This document shows, one piece after another, positions 38,486-47,025 of a stretch of DNA of 64,000 nucleotides. A program made the translations under genes and the position numbers. Position 1 is the stretch's first letter. Every line of letters starts with the position of its first letter. Source of the stretch: Deltaproteobacteria bacterium. Lineage in GTDB: Bacteria; Acidobacteriota; Thermoanaerobaculia; Multivoradales; JAHZIX01. The stretch is from positions 248,001 to 312,000 of the forward strand of contig JAHZIX010000017.1 in NCBI GenBank assembly GCA_022601195.1, read 5' to 3'. The notes under the pieces are model-generated. The model ran no database searches, was not told where the DNA came from, and worked only from the letters and a program-made list of their open reading frames with translations.

Positions 38486-39280
38486 ATGTTTCGCCGGGCT
38501 CAAGTCGTGCCCCTGCAGCTATTTCGTCGATGGATCAAAGACTTGCTGAGAGTACCTATGCCTTCCCCAAGCTGGTCGCAATCTGCCCTGAGGTGTATTC
38601 CCTTGAGCCTGAGCTTGCTCTGCCTGAACGCGGCGGCAGAGTCGGATCGCTTCCGAGTTCTAGTGCGCCTCGACTGCACTAGCGAGATCTCCCGCCAGGA
38701 GACCACCCTTTTTGCCAACGGAACTGTGCGATTGAGGGAGAAACAGGCCCCTCAGGCCGATTTCGTTTCCCAAGACTTGGGTTTGGGGCTAGACGAAGAT
38801 GCCGGCCAATTACAGTTGTTTCTCGGTGAATTAGGGCCTGACGAATTGGCCGGCTACTTGGATCGCCTGAAAGGAGAGGACCTCAGTGAGAGCGAAGAAA
38901 CGGCCGATGGTTCCGCGGCGGGAGAGTGGATAGAGACCTGCGAATTGGAGCTGCGGCTACCGAATCGTCCCCCCAAAGACCTCACTTTTGGTCGTTTCGA
39001 TTCTTTAAGTCTCGCCACTTCGAGGGTGGTGGCGATCGCTCGCGAGCTTCATGCCTACGTCCTTCGGGAAGATGGTTCTCGACCGGGCTTTCCCGCTGAC
39101 TACAAGCCGGAGATCGGTGATCGCCTTCAACAATGGGGCGGTAATATTTTCGAGGTTCTCTTGTTTACCGACGGCGGTAGGGCAGTCGAGCTCCAAGGGA
39201 TTAGCCAGCCCATCACCATCATCATTCGAGTCGATGACTTGAAGAGCAAGTTTCGCCGACTTCTTCCGGATCCGAGCTGA
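38486..39280 (+). CDS. Exported hypothetical protein
   Basis: The product has up to 264 residues and a hydrophobic export segment before a possible cleavage site at NAAA-ES. The ATG at 38486 gives an unusually long basic N-region; an ATG at 38558 with GAGAG upstream gives a normal signal peptide and may be the real start. The mature part is about 215 residues of mixed alpha/beta character with two Cys and conserved-looking stretches such as VLVRLDCTSEISRQETTLFANG. I recognise no family. It lies tightly between dnaE and rsmD. Confidence 0.7.
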   Translation: MFRRAQVVPLQLFRRWIKDLLRVPMPSPSWSQSALRCIPLSLSLLCLNAAAESDRFRVLVRLDCTSEISRQETTLFANGTVRLREKQAPQADFVSQDLGLGLDEDAGQLQLFLGELGPDELAGYLDRLKGEDLSESEETADGSAAGEWIETCELELRLPNRPPKDLTFGRFDSLSLATSRVVAIARELHAYVLREDGSRPGFPADYKPEIGDRLQQWGGNIFEVLLFTDGGRAVELQGISQPITIIIRVDDLKSKFRRLLPDPS

Positions 39281-39283
39281 TCT

Positions 39284-39844
39284 ATGGCGAGGCGCCCCGG
39301 AGTGAGAGTTGCCGGTGGTCGGCATGGGGGGCGAGCTCTCAAGGTTGCCGGAGGGGCTCGCCCTACCGAGGGACGGGTGAGAGAGGCCCTGTTTTCAATT
39401 TGGCAAGAGGAATTGGAAGGTTGTCAATTTCTGGATCTCTACGCAGGCAGCGGCGTTGTCGGTTTGGAAGCAGCGGGAAGAGGAGCCTTGGAGGTGCTAG
39501 CCGTTGAGCGGGATCCGCGGTGTCTGAAGGCTCTGGAGCAGAATCGCAAGCTTCTCGATGAAAGGGGGTTGGAGGTGCGTCGTCTCGATTTACCTCTTGG
39601 CCTCCAGACGCTGCATCGGGAAGGCCGGAGCTTCGACCTCATGTTTGCCGACCCGCCCTATGGAATGGGCTACTACGAGACTCTCCTCCAAGAAATGGGC
39701 CTGTTGCTACGATCCGACGGCATCATCGCCTTGGAGCACGCTCAACGAACCGTTCTGCCGGCGGAGGTGGCCGGGCTAGTACGGGTCGAAGTCCGGCGCT
39801 ACGGAGACAGTGCTTTGAGTTTCTATCGGCAGTTGCCAGGATAG
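39284..39844 (+). CDS. rsmD: 16S rRNA (guanine966-N2)-methyltransferase RsmD
   Basis: The 186-residue SAM-dependent methyltransferase has the RsmD N terminus with RPTEGRVREALFSI, motif I FLDLYAGSGVVGLEA, and the catalytic ADPPYG motif. It methylates G966 of 16S rRNA in the assembling 30S subunit. It starts 3 bases after the preceding stop. The frequent neighbour coaD is absent here; pncB follows instead. Confidence 0.93.
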   Translation: MARRPGVRVAGGRHGGRALKVAGGARPTEGRVREALFSIWQEELEGCQFLDLYAGSGVVGLEAAGRGALEVLAVERDPRCLKALEQNRKLLDERGLEVRRLDLPLGLQTLHREGRSFDLMFADPPYGMGYYETLLQEMGLLLRSDGIIALEHAQRTVLPAEVAGLVRVEVRRYGDSALSFYRQLPG

Positions 39845-39884
39845 GTTTCCCGGGAAGAATTCGGGCAGAAATCGAGGAAATCGA

Positions 39885-41270
39885 ATGAATGGGTACCCCC
39901 AGTCCCTGCTACTGAATACGGAAGACCTCGGCTTTGCGACCGACTTCTACCAGCTCACCATGGCAGCTGCCTATCACGCTATGGAATCGATGCCCCGAGG
40001 GACCTTTGAGCTGTTCGTTCGCCACTTGCCCCCGCATCGGAACTTTTTGATTTTCGCCGGCCTCGAGCAGGCGTTGGCGAGCCTCCAGGAGCTCCGCTTC
40101 TCGCCGGAGCAGGTGAGCTACCTTCGTGGTCTCCCGCAGTTCGAGCAGATTGGCGATGACTTTTTCGAGGTTCTGGCCAGTTTTCGCTTCCAAGGAGATA
40201 TCTGGGCGATGGCCGAAGGGACGGCTTTCTTTCCCTACGAACCGGTGATGCGAGTCGAGGGAAGCCTCCTTGAAGCGCAATTGGTGGAAACCCTGCTGCT
40301 CAGCACCATCAACTTTCAGAGCGCGATCGCTTCAAAGGCAGCGCGTATCCGCCTCTCTGCTGGCAGTGAAGTTCACCTGGCGGAATTTGGCAGCCGACGG
40401 GCCCATGGCCCTCAGGCCGGGACCTGGGTGGCAAGAGCTGCATTTCTCGCCGGATTCGATTCCACTTCGAACGTTCTCGCCGGTCAGCGCCTCGGCATTC
40501 CCATCGTTGGCACTATGGGCCATAGCTATATCTTGGCTTTTGACTCGGAAGTGGAGGCTTTCGGTCACTATCAACAGCAGTTTCCTAGGCACTCGGTACA
40601 TTTGGTCGACACCTTCGACTCTCTCGAAGGGGTTCGCCAGGCCCTTGAGACGGGGAGGCCTTTCGAAGCCATTCGGCTCGACAGCGGTGATCTCAAGACT
40701 CTAGCTCAGGGAAGTCGAGAGCTGTTGGATGCCCACGGCAGGCAGGATGTCAAGATTTTCGGATCCGGAGATCTGGATGAATGGAAGGTGAGGAGGTTGT
40801 TGGGCCTGGGAGCACCGATCGATTCATTCGGCGTTGGCACGCGACTGGCAGCCCTAAGTGATGCCCCATTCTTGGGCGGAGTGTATAAGCTCGTCGAGCT
40901 CAACCGTGAAGGCCAGCGGAGTCCAAGGGCAAAATTCAGTGCCTCGAAGAGTACCTTTCCATGGCCTAAGCAAGTCTACCGACGATTTCGCGAGGGGTTC
41001 ATGGCCGGAGATGCCCTTCTCAGAGCGGATGAGGCTCCTGAGGGGGACGAGCAGGCGGTGCCTCTTCTGCACCGAGTCATGGAACGGGGAAAGCTGGTAG
41101 ATATTCCGGATGGCGATGAATCGGGTGGTCTCTCTCTGCATAGCCTCGAAAAGGCGAAGCAGAACTGCCGCCTCCAGCTGGAGCAGCTACCATCGCCTTT
41201 GAAGCTACTCGGAGCCAGTGCCTTTCCGTACCGTGTCGAGATCGCTGCATCATTGCGCAACAACCGCTAG
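39885..41270 (+). CDS. pncB: Nicotinate phosphoribosyltransferase
   Basis: The 461-residue NAPRTase catalyses the salvage of nicotinate to nicotinate mononucleotide on the way to NAD. The N-terminal LATDFYQLTMAAAYH-type signature (here FATDFYQLTM), EFGSRRAHGPQAG, GTMGHSY and RLDSGDL elements identify the family. It is convergent with rex, the NADH-sensing repressor gene, 13 bases between stops. This places NAD supply next to NAD(H) sensing, though co-regulation is not shown. Confidence 0.93.
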   Translation: MNGYPQSLLLNTEDLGFATDFYQLTMAAAYHAMESMPRGTFELFVRHLPPHRNFLIFAGLEQALASLQELRFSPEQVSYLRGLPQFEQIGDDFFEVLASFRFQGDIWAMAEGTAFFPYEPVMRVEGSLLEAQLVETLLLSTINFQSAIASKAARIRLSAGSEVHLAEFGSRRAHGPQAGTWVARAAFLAGFDSTSNVLAGQRLGIPIVGTMGHSYILAFDSEVEAFGHYQQQFPRHSVHLVDTFDSLEGVRQALETGRPFEAIRLDSGDLKTLAQGSRELLDAHGRQDVKIFGSGDLDEWKVRRLLGLGAPIDSFGVGTRLAALSDAPFLGGVYKLVELNREGQRSPRAKFSASKSTFPWPKQVYRRFREGFMAGDALLRADEAPEGDEQAVPLLHRVMERGKLVDIPDGDESGGLSLHSLEKAKQNCRLQLEQLPSPLKLLGASAFPYRVEIAASLRNNR

Positions 41271-41283
41271 GCCTGTGACCTTT

Positions 41284-41907
41284 TCAGGAGTCGTCGAAAG
41301 GTAGGTAGTAGGCGAGCTCTTCTAGGTAGATCCTCAAATCGACGTCTTTGAGAGGAACTCCGGGGATCGTCCGGATTCGCGTAGGAGCGAAATTCAACAC
41401 CCCTTTGACCCCCGCTTTGGCCAAGCGTTCATAGTTCTCTTGGGCCCCATGGGCAGGTACCGTCAGAACACCAATTTCAGCTCCGCTTTCGCGGGTGACC
41501 TCCTCCAGAAACTGGCTATCGCGAACAACAAAATCATTCACGGTCTCCCCGATCTTGGCTGGGTCCGAGTCAACGCCGGCGACGACTACGAAGGGCCCGC
41601 GGTTGAATCCTGGATGGCTGGCGAAAGCTCGCCCCAGGTTCCCCATGCCGACCACGACGACTCGATACCTCCGGTCCAGGCGCAAGATGGAGGTTAAAGT
41701 GGGAATCAGCTCGTCCACTTGATAACCGACACCTCGGACCCCAAAAGCCCCGAAGTGGGCTAGGTCCTTACGAATCTGGGCTGCAGAAAGATGAAATCTC
41801 TCCGCTAGTTTTTGTGAGGAGATCTGTTGGACTCCATCTTCCTGTAGGCGCTTTAGGGAACGCAGGTAGAGGCAGAGTCGATTGAGGGTTGGGGGGGAAA
41901 TACTCAC
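41284..41907 (-). CDS. rex: Redox-sensing transcriptional repressor Rex
   Basis: The 207-residue Rex has an N-terminal winged helix (about 1-80; SSQKLAERFHLSAAQIRKDLAHFGAFG) and a Rossmann domain with the NAD(H) motif GMGNLGRA. A C-terminal helix for domain swapping follows. Rex binds operators when NADH/NAD is low and releases them when NADH rises. The start is a GTG at 41907. A near-consensus Rex operator lies 55 bases upstream, in the region shared with divergent fabG, which implies autoregulation. Confidence 0.95.
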   Translation of the reverse strand: MSISPPTLNRLCLYLRSLKRLQEDGVQQISSQKLAERFHLSAAQIRKDLAHFGAFGVRGVGYQVDELIPTLTSILRLDRRYRVVVVGMGNLGRAFASHPGFNRGPFVVVAGVDSDPAKIGETVNDFVVRDSQFLEEVTRESGAEIGVLTVPAHGAQENYERLAKAGVKGVLNFAPTRIRTIPGVPLKDVDLRIYLEELAYYLPFDDS

Positions 41908-41961
41908 TCGGAATCAGAGTTGTCGCTGGGGTATTTCGGGTACTCTACGACTGTCATGACC

Positions 41962-41979
41962 ATGTGAAGAGTGTCACAA
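41962..41979. promoter_or_regulatory. Rex operator between rex and fabG
   Basis: On the reverse strand TTGTGACACTCTTCACAT matches the Rex consensus TTGTGA-N6-TCACAA at 11 of 12 defined positions. It lies in the 91-base gap between the divergent starts of rex (41907) and fabG (41999), 20 bases before the fabG ATG. It should repress one or both genes when the NADH/NAD ratio is low. Confidence 0.8.
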
Positions 41980-41998
41980 GCAGGGGGAGGGATTCAAG

Positions 41999-42766
41999 AT
42001 GTCAGAGCCTTCGGAGGCAGTCAGAGCTAGCGGGGAAACCACGGGACCACGCCTCGCCTTGGTTACGGGAGGAAACCGTGGAATCGGCGCAGCCATCGCT
42101 CAGAAGTTATCCCAGCAGGGCTTCAAGGTGATCCTCACCTACAACCGGGGAAAGGAGGCTGCCGAGAGCCATGCACAGGAAATCGGCGCCGATGCATTCG
42201 AGCTACGCTTGGAAGATGGGGAGAGCATTCAGGGGCTAGTGAGGAGAGTACAAGACGACTACGGTGACGTTCAGGTACTAGTGCACAATGCCGGTATGAC
42301 GCGGGACGGTTTGCTGGCTCTGTCCAAGGAGGAGGATTGGGATCTGGTCCAACAGGTCAACCTGAAGGGACCTTTCCTACTCACCCGTGCCTTGCTCAAG
42401 GGGATGATTCGGCAGCGCTGGGGCCGAGTGATCAGCCTGGCCAGTGCCAGTGGGGTCATCGGTCACTTGGGCCAGAGCCACTATGGAGCTTCCAAGGGGG
42501 GCCTCATCGCATTCACCAAGTCAGTGGCACTCGAGGTGGCTCGCTATGGCATCACAGCCAATTCTGTAGCTCCGGGGTTTATCGACACGGATATGCTCGA
42601 TCAAATCCCGCCAGCGAAACTAGAAGCCTTTAAGAAGACGATTCCCCTGCGGCGGTTGGGAAGGCCCGATGAAGTTGCCGAGTTGGTGGGGTTTCTGGCA
42701 TCCGATGCAGCTGCCTATATGACCGGCCAAACGCTGCGCATCGACGGGGGATTGATTACCGCCTAG
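41999..42766 (+). CDS. fabG: 3-oxoacyl-ACP reductase-type short-chain dehydrogenase
   Basis: The 255-residue classical SDR has the cofactor motif TGGNRGIG (23-30), NAG (97-99) and N121, with catalytic S149, Y162 and K166 in the S-x12-Y-x3-K arrangement. It has a FabG-like C terminus ending GQTLRIDGGLIT. It would reduce 3-oxoacyl-ACP in fatty acid synthesis, although acetoacetyl-CoA or other 3-oxoacyl reductases of this family are alternatives. GGGAGG lies 7-8 bases upstream of the ATG. The Rex operator in front suggests that expression follows the NADH state. Confidence 0.85.
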   Translation: MSEPSEAVRASGETTGPRLALVTGGNRGIGAAIAQKLSQQGFKVILTYNRGKEAAESHAQEIGADAFELRLEDGESIQGLVRRVQDDYGDVQVLVHNAGMTRDGLLALSKEEDWDLVQQVNLKGPFLLTRALLKGMIRQRWGRVISLASASGVIGHLGQSHYGASKGGLIAFTKSVALEVARYGITANSVAPGFIDTDMLDQIPPAKLEAFKKTIPLRRLGRPDEVAELVGFLASDAAAYMTGQTLRIDGGLITA

Positions 42767-42891
42767 CCATCCAGTGAAGCTGTGAGCCAGGAAGTCATGT
42801 CTGCGGACTGCGTGTTTTGGCGCCCAGGATTGCGAGAAAGAGCCATTTCGAGAAAGGCAGGGAGACCTGTAAGAAGCAGAGAGATGAGGAA

Positions 42892-42980
<89 letters not shown>

Positions 42981-43006
42981 ATTCCGCCGTGCCGACAGAG
43001 AAAGCG

Positions 43007-43036
43007 ATTCTAGAGAGGAGCGGGGTGCTCTGTCAA
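43007..43036 (-). promoter_or_regulatory. Sigma-70-type promoter of tRNA-Leu
   Basis: On the reverse strand TTGACA (43036-43031) and TAGAAT (43012-43007) are separated by 18 bases. That is a perfect -35 and a 5-of-6 -10. The predicted start near 43000 leaves a leader of about 20 bases before the tRNA. Confidence 0.85.
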
Positions 43037-43122
43037 ACCTTTGCTGCGGGAACCAGAAAAGCGCCCAGACGGTCTAAGGTACTCAAGCGCATCTCTGGAA
43101 ATGGATGCTAGACTGGAAAACC

Positions 43123-43590
43123 ATGTATAAATTTATTCTCATCCCATATCTTCTTGCCTGGGCCGCCCTCGTTGGCTGTGGGGAGAAGCCTCTTACGGAA
43201 GAGGATCGCCAGGACATCACCCAAACTCTCAGAGATTATCTGCCAGTCCTGGCCACCGGTTACACCTCGGGAAACCTCGAATCTCTCAAAGAATTTGCTG
43301 CCGAGAGAGAGGTCGCTCGGGTTTTTACTCGAGTGTCGGAGCTAGCTGACGAAGGAAAGTTCGTCGAGCCTACTTTCCGGGAGATGACCGTCGAGAATAT
43401 TCAAGTCTGGAGCCACGCCAATGCCTTTGTTACGACCCTGGAGGTCTGGGACTTGAGGGTCTACGCCAACGGTTCCCAGAGTCTTCTCGGGCAAGAGCTG
43501 GATCAGAGCAATCGAGTCAAGTACCAGCTCAAGAGGAGAGGGCCGAAGTGGGAAGTCCTCCTTCGAGAGCTCGACGAAGCTATTCAATGA
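43123..43590 (+). CDS. Small lipoprotein, function unknown
   Basis: With the ATG at 43123 the product has 155 residues and a clear lipoprotein signal, ending in a lipobox LVGC with Cys19. Two other ATGs (43101, 43105) are nearby, but only the 43105 one is in frame. The mature domain is alpha/beta; its second half (VENIQVWSHANAFVTTLEVW) recalls the small NTF2/IMS-like fold, a weak impression only. The stop overlaps the der start (ATGA), so it is translated with der. Confidence 0.75.
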   Translation: MYKFILIPYLLAWAALVGCGEKPLTEEDRQDITQTLRDYLPVLATGYTSGNLESLKEFAAEREVARVFTRVSELADEGKFVEPTFREMTVENIQVWSHANAFVTTLEVWDLRVYANGSQSLLGQELDQSNRVKYQLKRRGPKWEVLLRELDEAIQ

Positions 43591-44909
43591 ACAACATCAC
43601 ACGACCGCTGGCGGCTGTCTCGTCAGTGGCCATCGTCGGCCGACCCAATGTCGGCAAGTCAACCCTATTCAATCGCCTCGTGGGGCGCCGTCAGGCTATC
43701 GTGCACAATGAGCCCGGGGTTACTCGGGATCGCATCGGGGGACGTGCTGAACTCACCGATGACTGTAGTTGCGAGCTGATCGATACGGGAGGTTTGGTTC
43801 CCGGGGACGATCCCCTGGGCCTGAATGAGCAAGTAGACCTGGCGGTAGGGGAGAGCGATCTGTTGCTCTTTCTCGTTGACGGTAAACAAGGACTCGTCTC
43901 CGCAGACGAAGAGGTCTGGGATCATTTTCGGCGTAGTGGAAAACCGACTCTTTTAGTCGTCAATAAGGGAGATACTCACGAGGCCCACCGACGTTTCGAT
44001 GAGTTTCACCGCCTGGGAGTCGGCGAGGTGTACTTGGTATCAGCCGAACACGGCACTGGCTGTGAAGAGCTGCGAGAGGGCATTGCAGCGCGCCTCCCCC
44101 CCATCGAGGAACCCCAAGACAGCGGAGATTCTCCAGCGATTGCCATCGTCGGCCGTCCCAACGTCGGTAAGTCGTCTCTCGTCAACCAGATTCTCGGAGA
44201 GTCCCGGGCTCTGGTTTCTCCCATAGCCGGTACGACGAGGGATCCGGTGGACACCCTCTTCGAGGCCGATGGGGAATCGTACCTCTTCATTGATACCGCT
44301 GGAATTCGTCGTCGGAGTCAGGTCTCAGGAGCCGCCGAACAACTAGCGGTCATGATGGCCCGCCGTCAGATTGAGAGAGCCCAATTAGCCATTCTCGTGA
44401 TCGATGCCAGTCAGGGAGTGACCAGCGGTGACTTGGCCATCGCTGGCTCCATCTGGGAGCTAGGTCGAGCCGCGGTGGTGGCGATCAATAAATGGGACCT
44501 GCTGGACGAAGACAAGAGGGAAGCACTAGATCTCTCTTGGCCTCGTTTGGCGGAGCTTTTGGCAAACCCTCGCCGAGTCAACCTCTCCGCTTTGACCGGT
44601 CGCTCCTTAGCCAAGCTCTTTCCGGCTATGCAAGCGACCCTAGGGGATTTCCGAATCGAATTGACGACCGCGGATGTGAACCGGCTATTCGAAAATGCCC
44701 TGCGCCGCTCAGCACCGCCTAATTTTCGCGGCCGCCCTTGGAAGGTCTACTACTCGGCCCAGGTCAGTACGGCACCACCTACATTCATGCTTTTTGCCAA
44801 TCGGACACTGGCTCTCAGTCACACCTATCGGCGCTATTTACAGAACCGGGTTCGTGAAGCCCTAGGATTACCGGGGGTTCCCATTCGCCTGGTCATCAGA
44901 CGTCGTTGA
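43587..44909 (+). CDS. der: Ribosome-associated GTPase Der (EngA)
   Basis: The 440-residue protein has two tandem GTPase domains, each starting IVGRPNVGKS (near 14-23 and 190-199), with DTGG/DTAG and NKGD/NKWD motifs, plus a C-terminal KH-like domain ending GVPIRLVIRRR. Der is needed for 50S subunit assembly. The ATG at 43587 overlaps the lipoprotein stop and gives the expected N terminus; the frame also extends 13 codons upstream. Confidence 0.95.
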   Translation: MNNITRPLAAVSSVAIVGRPNVGKSTLFNRLVGRRQAIVHNEPGVTRDRIGGRAELTDDCSCELIDTGGLVPGDDPLGLNEQVDLAVGESDLLLFLVDGKQGLVSADEEVWDHFRRSGKPTLLVVNKGDTHEAHRRFDEFHRLGVGEVYLVSAEHGTGCEELREGIAARLPPIEEPQDSGDSPAIAIVGRPNVGKSSLVNQILGESRALVSPIAGTTRDPVDTLFEADGESYLFIDTAGIRRRSQVSGAAEQLAVMMARRQIERAQLAILVIDASQGVTSGDLAIAGSIWELGRAAVVAINKWDLLDEDKREALDLSWPRLAELLANPRRVNLSALTGRSLAKLFPAMQATLGDFRIELTTADVNRLFENALRRSAPPNFRGRPWKVYYSAQVSTAPPTFMLFANRTLALSHTYRRYLQNRVREALGLPGVPIRLVIRRR

Positions 44910-44971
44910 GGAAGGTTGGAAAGAGGTACTGGCGAAGGGAGGATCGGTCCCTGGAGACTCTATCTTCGACC

Positions 44972-45000
44972 TTGTTCGAGGCAGATCGATCGCCTATACT
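44972..45000 (+). promoter_or_regulatory. Sigma-70-type promoter for the ihfA-merR-tRNA-Pro unit
   Basis: TTGTTC (44972-44977) and TATACT (44995-45000) are separated by 17 bases, 4 of 6 matches at each box. The predicted start near 45007 lies about 68 bases before the GTG of the IHF/HU gene, within the only gap between der and that gene. Confidence 0.65.
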
Positions 45001-45074
45001 CATCTCCAACATGACTCTAATAGTGTGAGGCCCCCTGACCTGTAACTCATTTCTCACTTCGCTAATTTATTGCT

Positions 45075-45407
45075 GTGGCATCAAGAAAACCTTTACGCAC
45101 ATCATCCCTGACCAAGGCTCAACTCGTAGACGTGGTGTATGAACGCCATGGTGGTCTGACCAAAAACGAAGCCGCCGAAATAGTCGATGCCATCTTCATG
45201 ACGGTGAAGTCCAGTTTGGGGGATGGTCGTCCCGTTCGCATCATGAACTTTGGCACCTTCGAGGTGACCTCTCGCCCAGGGCGGGATGGAGTCAATCCCT
45301 CGAATGGCGAAAAACTCTTTATTCCTCCCCACAAAGGACTGAGTTTTCGGCCGGCACGGCTACTGAAGAGCCTGGTTTCCTCGGAAACCCGCAAGAAGGA
45401 CCACTGA
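45075..45407 (+). CDS. ihfA: Integration host factor/HU family DNA-bending protein
   Basis: The 110-residue protein has the full IHF/HU fold: an N-terminal helical pair (LTKAQLVDVVYERHGGLTK), GRPVRIMNFGTFEVTSRPGRDGVNPS over the beta saddle and DNA arm, and a short basic C-terminal tail. It bends DNA and shapes the nucleoid. IHF-alpha is favoured over HU because the gene precedes a MerR-type gene, as in many genomes, but the symbol remains an inference. The start is a GTG at 45075; no upstream ATG is available in frame. Confidence 0.88.
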   Translation: MASRKPLRTSSLTKAQLVDVVYERHGGLTKNEAAEIVDAIFMTVKSSLGDGRPVRIMNFGTFEVTSRPGRDGVNPSNGEKLFIPPHKGLSFRPARLLKSLVSSETRKKDH

Positions 45408-45411
45408 GTCC

Positions 45412-45864
45412 ATGGCGGCAAAGGCATCTGGCTCAAAGCGCCTCTACTACAAGATCGGTGAAGCCTGTAAGGAGATGGATATCCAGCCTTATGTGCTGCG
45501 GTATTGGGAGACGGAGTTCCCCGCTTTGGCTCCCAATAAGAGCAGGTCCGGTCAACGGGTCTATAGCGAGAACGAGTTGGGCATCATTCGTCGCATCAAA
45601 GAGCTGCTCTACGTGGAAGGCTATACGATTGCCGGTGCAAAGAAGAGGCTCGACAGCGAACTGGCTGATGGTGGCCCTTTGCTTCGGGAGGCACAAGGCT
45701 CCGACGAGGAGGCTTCTGCATCAGAAGAATCGGCTCCTTTGGACAGCGAGCTTGACACCGTAGCCGTTGAGAGGATAAAAACCCTCCGACGCGGCATTGA
45801 GGAAGCCTTGACGGAGAGCCGACAGATTCTTCATTTCCTCGATTCTCGTACCCCGCCTATGTAG
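45412..45864 (+). CDS. MerR-family transcriptional regulator
   Basis: The 150-residue protein has an N-terminal MerR winged helix (about 10-80; KIGEACKEMDIQPYVLRYWE, then RVYSENELGIIRRIKELL) and an acidic linker. A C-terminal helix (about 115-145) probably dimerises. No Cys cluster for metals is present, so this is the small uncharacterised MerR type often found next to ihfA. It starts 4 bases after ihfA and is followed 14 bases later by tRNA-Pro. Its targets are unknown. Confidence 0.88.
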   Translation: MAAKASGSKRLYYKIGEACKEMDIQPYVLRYWETEFPALAPNKSRSGQRVYSENELGIIRRIKELLYVEGYTIAGAKKRLDSELADGGPLLREAQGSDEEASASEESAPLDSELDTVAVERIKTLRRGIEEALTESRQILHFLDSRTPPM

Positions 45865-45878
45865 GTTTCGGTTTCCGT

Positions 45879-45955
45879 CGGGACGTGGCGCAGTCTGGTA
45901 GCGTACCTGAATGGGGTTCAGGTGGTCCCGGGTTCAAATCCCGGCGTCCCGACCA
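45879..45955 (+). tRNA. tRNA-Pro (GGG)
   Basis: A complete 77-base tRNA has acceptor stem CGGGACG/CGTCCCG with A and encoded CCA. The anticodon stem is CCTGA/TCAGG with loop ATGGGGT, and the T-arm has GGTTCAAATCC. Anticodon GGG reads CCC/CCU proline codons. It starts 14 bases after the merR stop with no promoter between, so it is probably released from the ihfA-merR transcript. Confidence 0.96.
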
Positions 45956-46017
45956 TTTACACTAGTTCTTTGTCTTGGCAGCCTGGCTTGCCACTGAATA
46001 CGCTGAGGGCCTCCGTC

Positions 46018-46494
46018 ATGACCCAAATCCGCGAAACTGCCGGTAATTTCGAGGGTGCCCAGAAGCGCGTCGGACTCGTTGCTGCCCGCTTCAATAGTCG
46101 TATCGTCGATGGTCTTGTTCAAAGTGCCGTCGACTGCCTGCTTCGTCACTCCGTTTCCCCAGACGCCATTGAGATTGTCCGAGTACCGGGTGCTTGGGAA
46201 CTGCCTCTCGCTCTGGATGAGTTGGCGAGGAGCGGCAAATTCGACCTCCTCGTCGCTTTGGGTGCGGTCGTACGAGGGGAGACTCCTCATTTTGACTATG
46301 TCTGTGGTGAGACTTCTAGCGGGATCGCTCGAGTTTCGTTGCAGAATCGCCTTCCCATCGGTTTCGGCCTTCTAACCTGCGAGAACTCGGAGCAAGGCCG
46401 CCAGCGCAGCGGTGGAAAAGCAGGCAACAAGGGATGGGAGGCGGCAGCGGCAGCCCTCGAGATGGCCGACCTACTTCAGCGTCTACGCTCTTAA
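46018..46494 (+). CDS. ribH: 6,7-dimethyl-8-ribityllumazine synthase
   Basis: The 158-residue lumazine synthase carries out the penultimate step of riboflavin synthesis. Conserved parts are VAARFNSRIVDGL near 21-33, the GAWELPLAL element, GAVVRGETPHFDYV with the catalytic His, and GLLTCENSEQ. The ATG at 46018 is used; the frame runs upstream into tRNA-Pro, which cannot be coding. GAGGG lies about 10 bases upstream. No other rib genes are present. nusB follows, the common ribH-nusB order. Confidence 0.95.
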   Translation: MTQIRETAGNFEGAQKRVGLVAARFNSRIVDGLVQSAVDCLLRHSVSPDAIEIVRVPGAWELPLALDELARSGKFDLLVALGAVVRGETPHFDYVCGETSSGIARVSLQNRLPIGFGLLTCENSEQGRQRSGGKAGNKGWEAAAAALEMADLLQRLRS

Positions 46495-46506
46495 GGAGGC
46501 GGCTTC

Positions 46507-47025
46507 GTGAGTTCATTTCCCGGCAAGCGCAGAACGGCTAGAGAAATGGCCATCCAAATGCTCTATCAGAGCGATGTGGGAGGCAGCGACCTGCGGCAGA
46601 TTTTTGCCAGCTTCGACTTCACCCCCTACCTCACTGGTCCCTCAAAGGCTCCCGAGGATGCTGAAACGGAGGCGGCTCCGGAGGAGAAGCCCCGGCCGGT
46701 GCTCCAGCGTCCCCAACTAGAAGAAGCTTTTACCTATGCCTGCAACCTGGTGCGAGGCGCCGTAGAGAACACCAGCGCCATCGACAAGCTCATCACCGAG
46801 CAGGCGGACAATTGGCGGTTGGAAAGAATGCCCATCGTGGATCGCAACGTGCTGCGCCTGGCCGTCTACGAAATGCTCTACGAACAGGATATTCCGAAGT
46901 TGGTCGTGGTCGATGAAGCCATCGAGCTAGCCAAGCGTTTTGGGTCCGAGAATTCGAGTCGTTTTGTCAATGGCCTACTGGATGGTCTGCTCAAGCAAGC
47001 CCCGTTTCATGGGAGGGCTTCTTGA
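46507..47025 (+). CDS. nusB: Transcription antitermination factor NusB
   Basis: The 172-residue all-helical protein has the NusB start KRRTAREMAIQMLYQSD and the C-terminal ERMPIVDRNVLRLAVYEML and NSSRFVNGLLDGLL. NusB works with NusE in rRNA antitermination. An acidic Pro/Glu insertion (about 45-68) makes it longer than the usual 130-150 residues. The GTG start at 46507 has AAGGAGG about 7 bases upstream, overlapping the ribH stop. Confidence 0.94.
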   Translation: MSSFPGKRRTAREMAIQMLYQSDVGGSDLRQIFASFDFTPYLTGPSKAPEDAETEAAPEEKPRPVLQRPQLEEAFTYACNLVRGAVENTSAIDKLITEQADNWRLERMPIVDRNVLRLAVYEMLYEQDIPKLVVVDEAIELAKRFGSENSSRFVNGLLDGLLKQAPFHGRAS

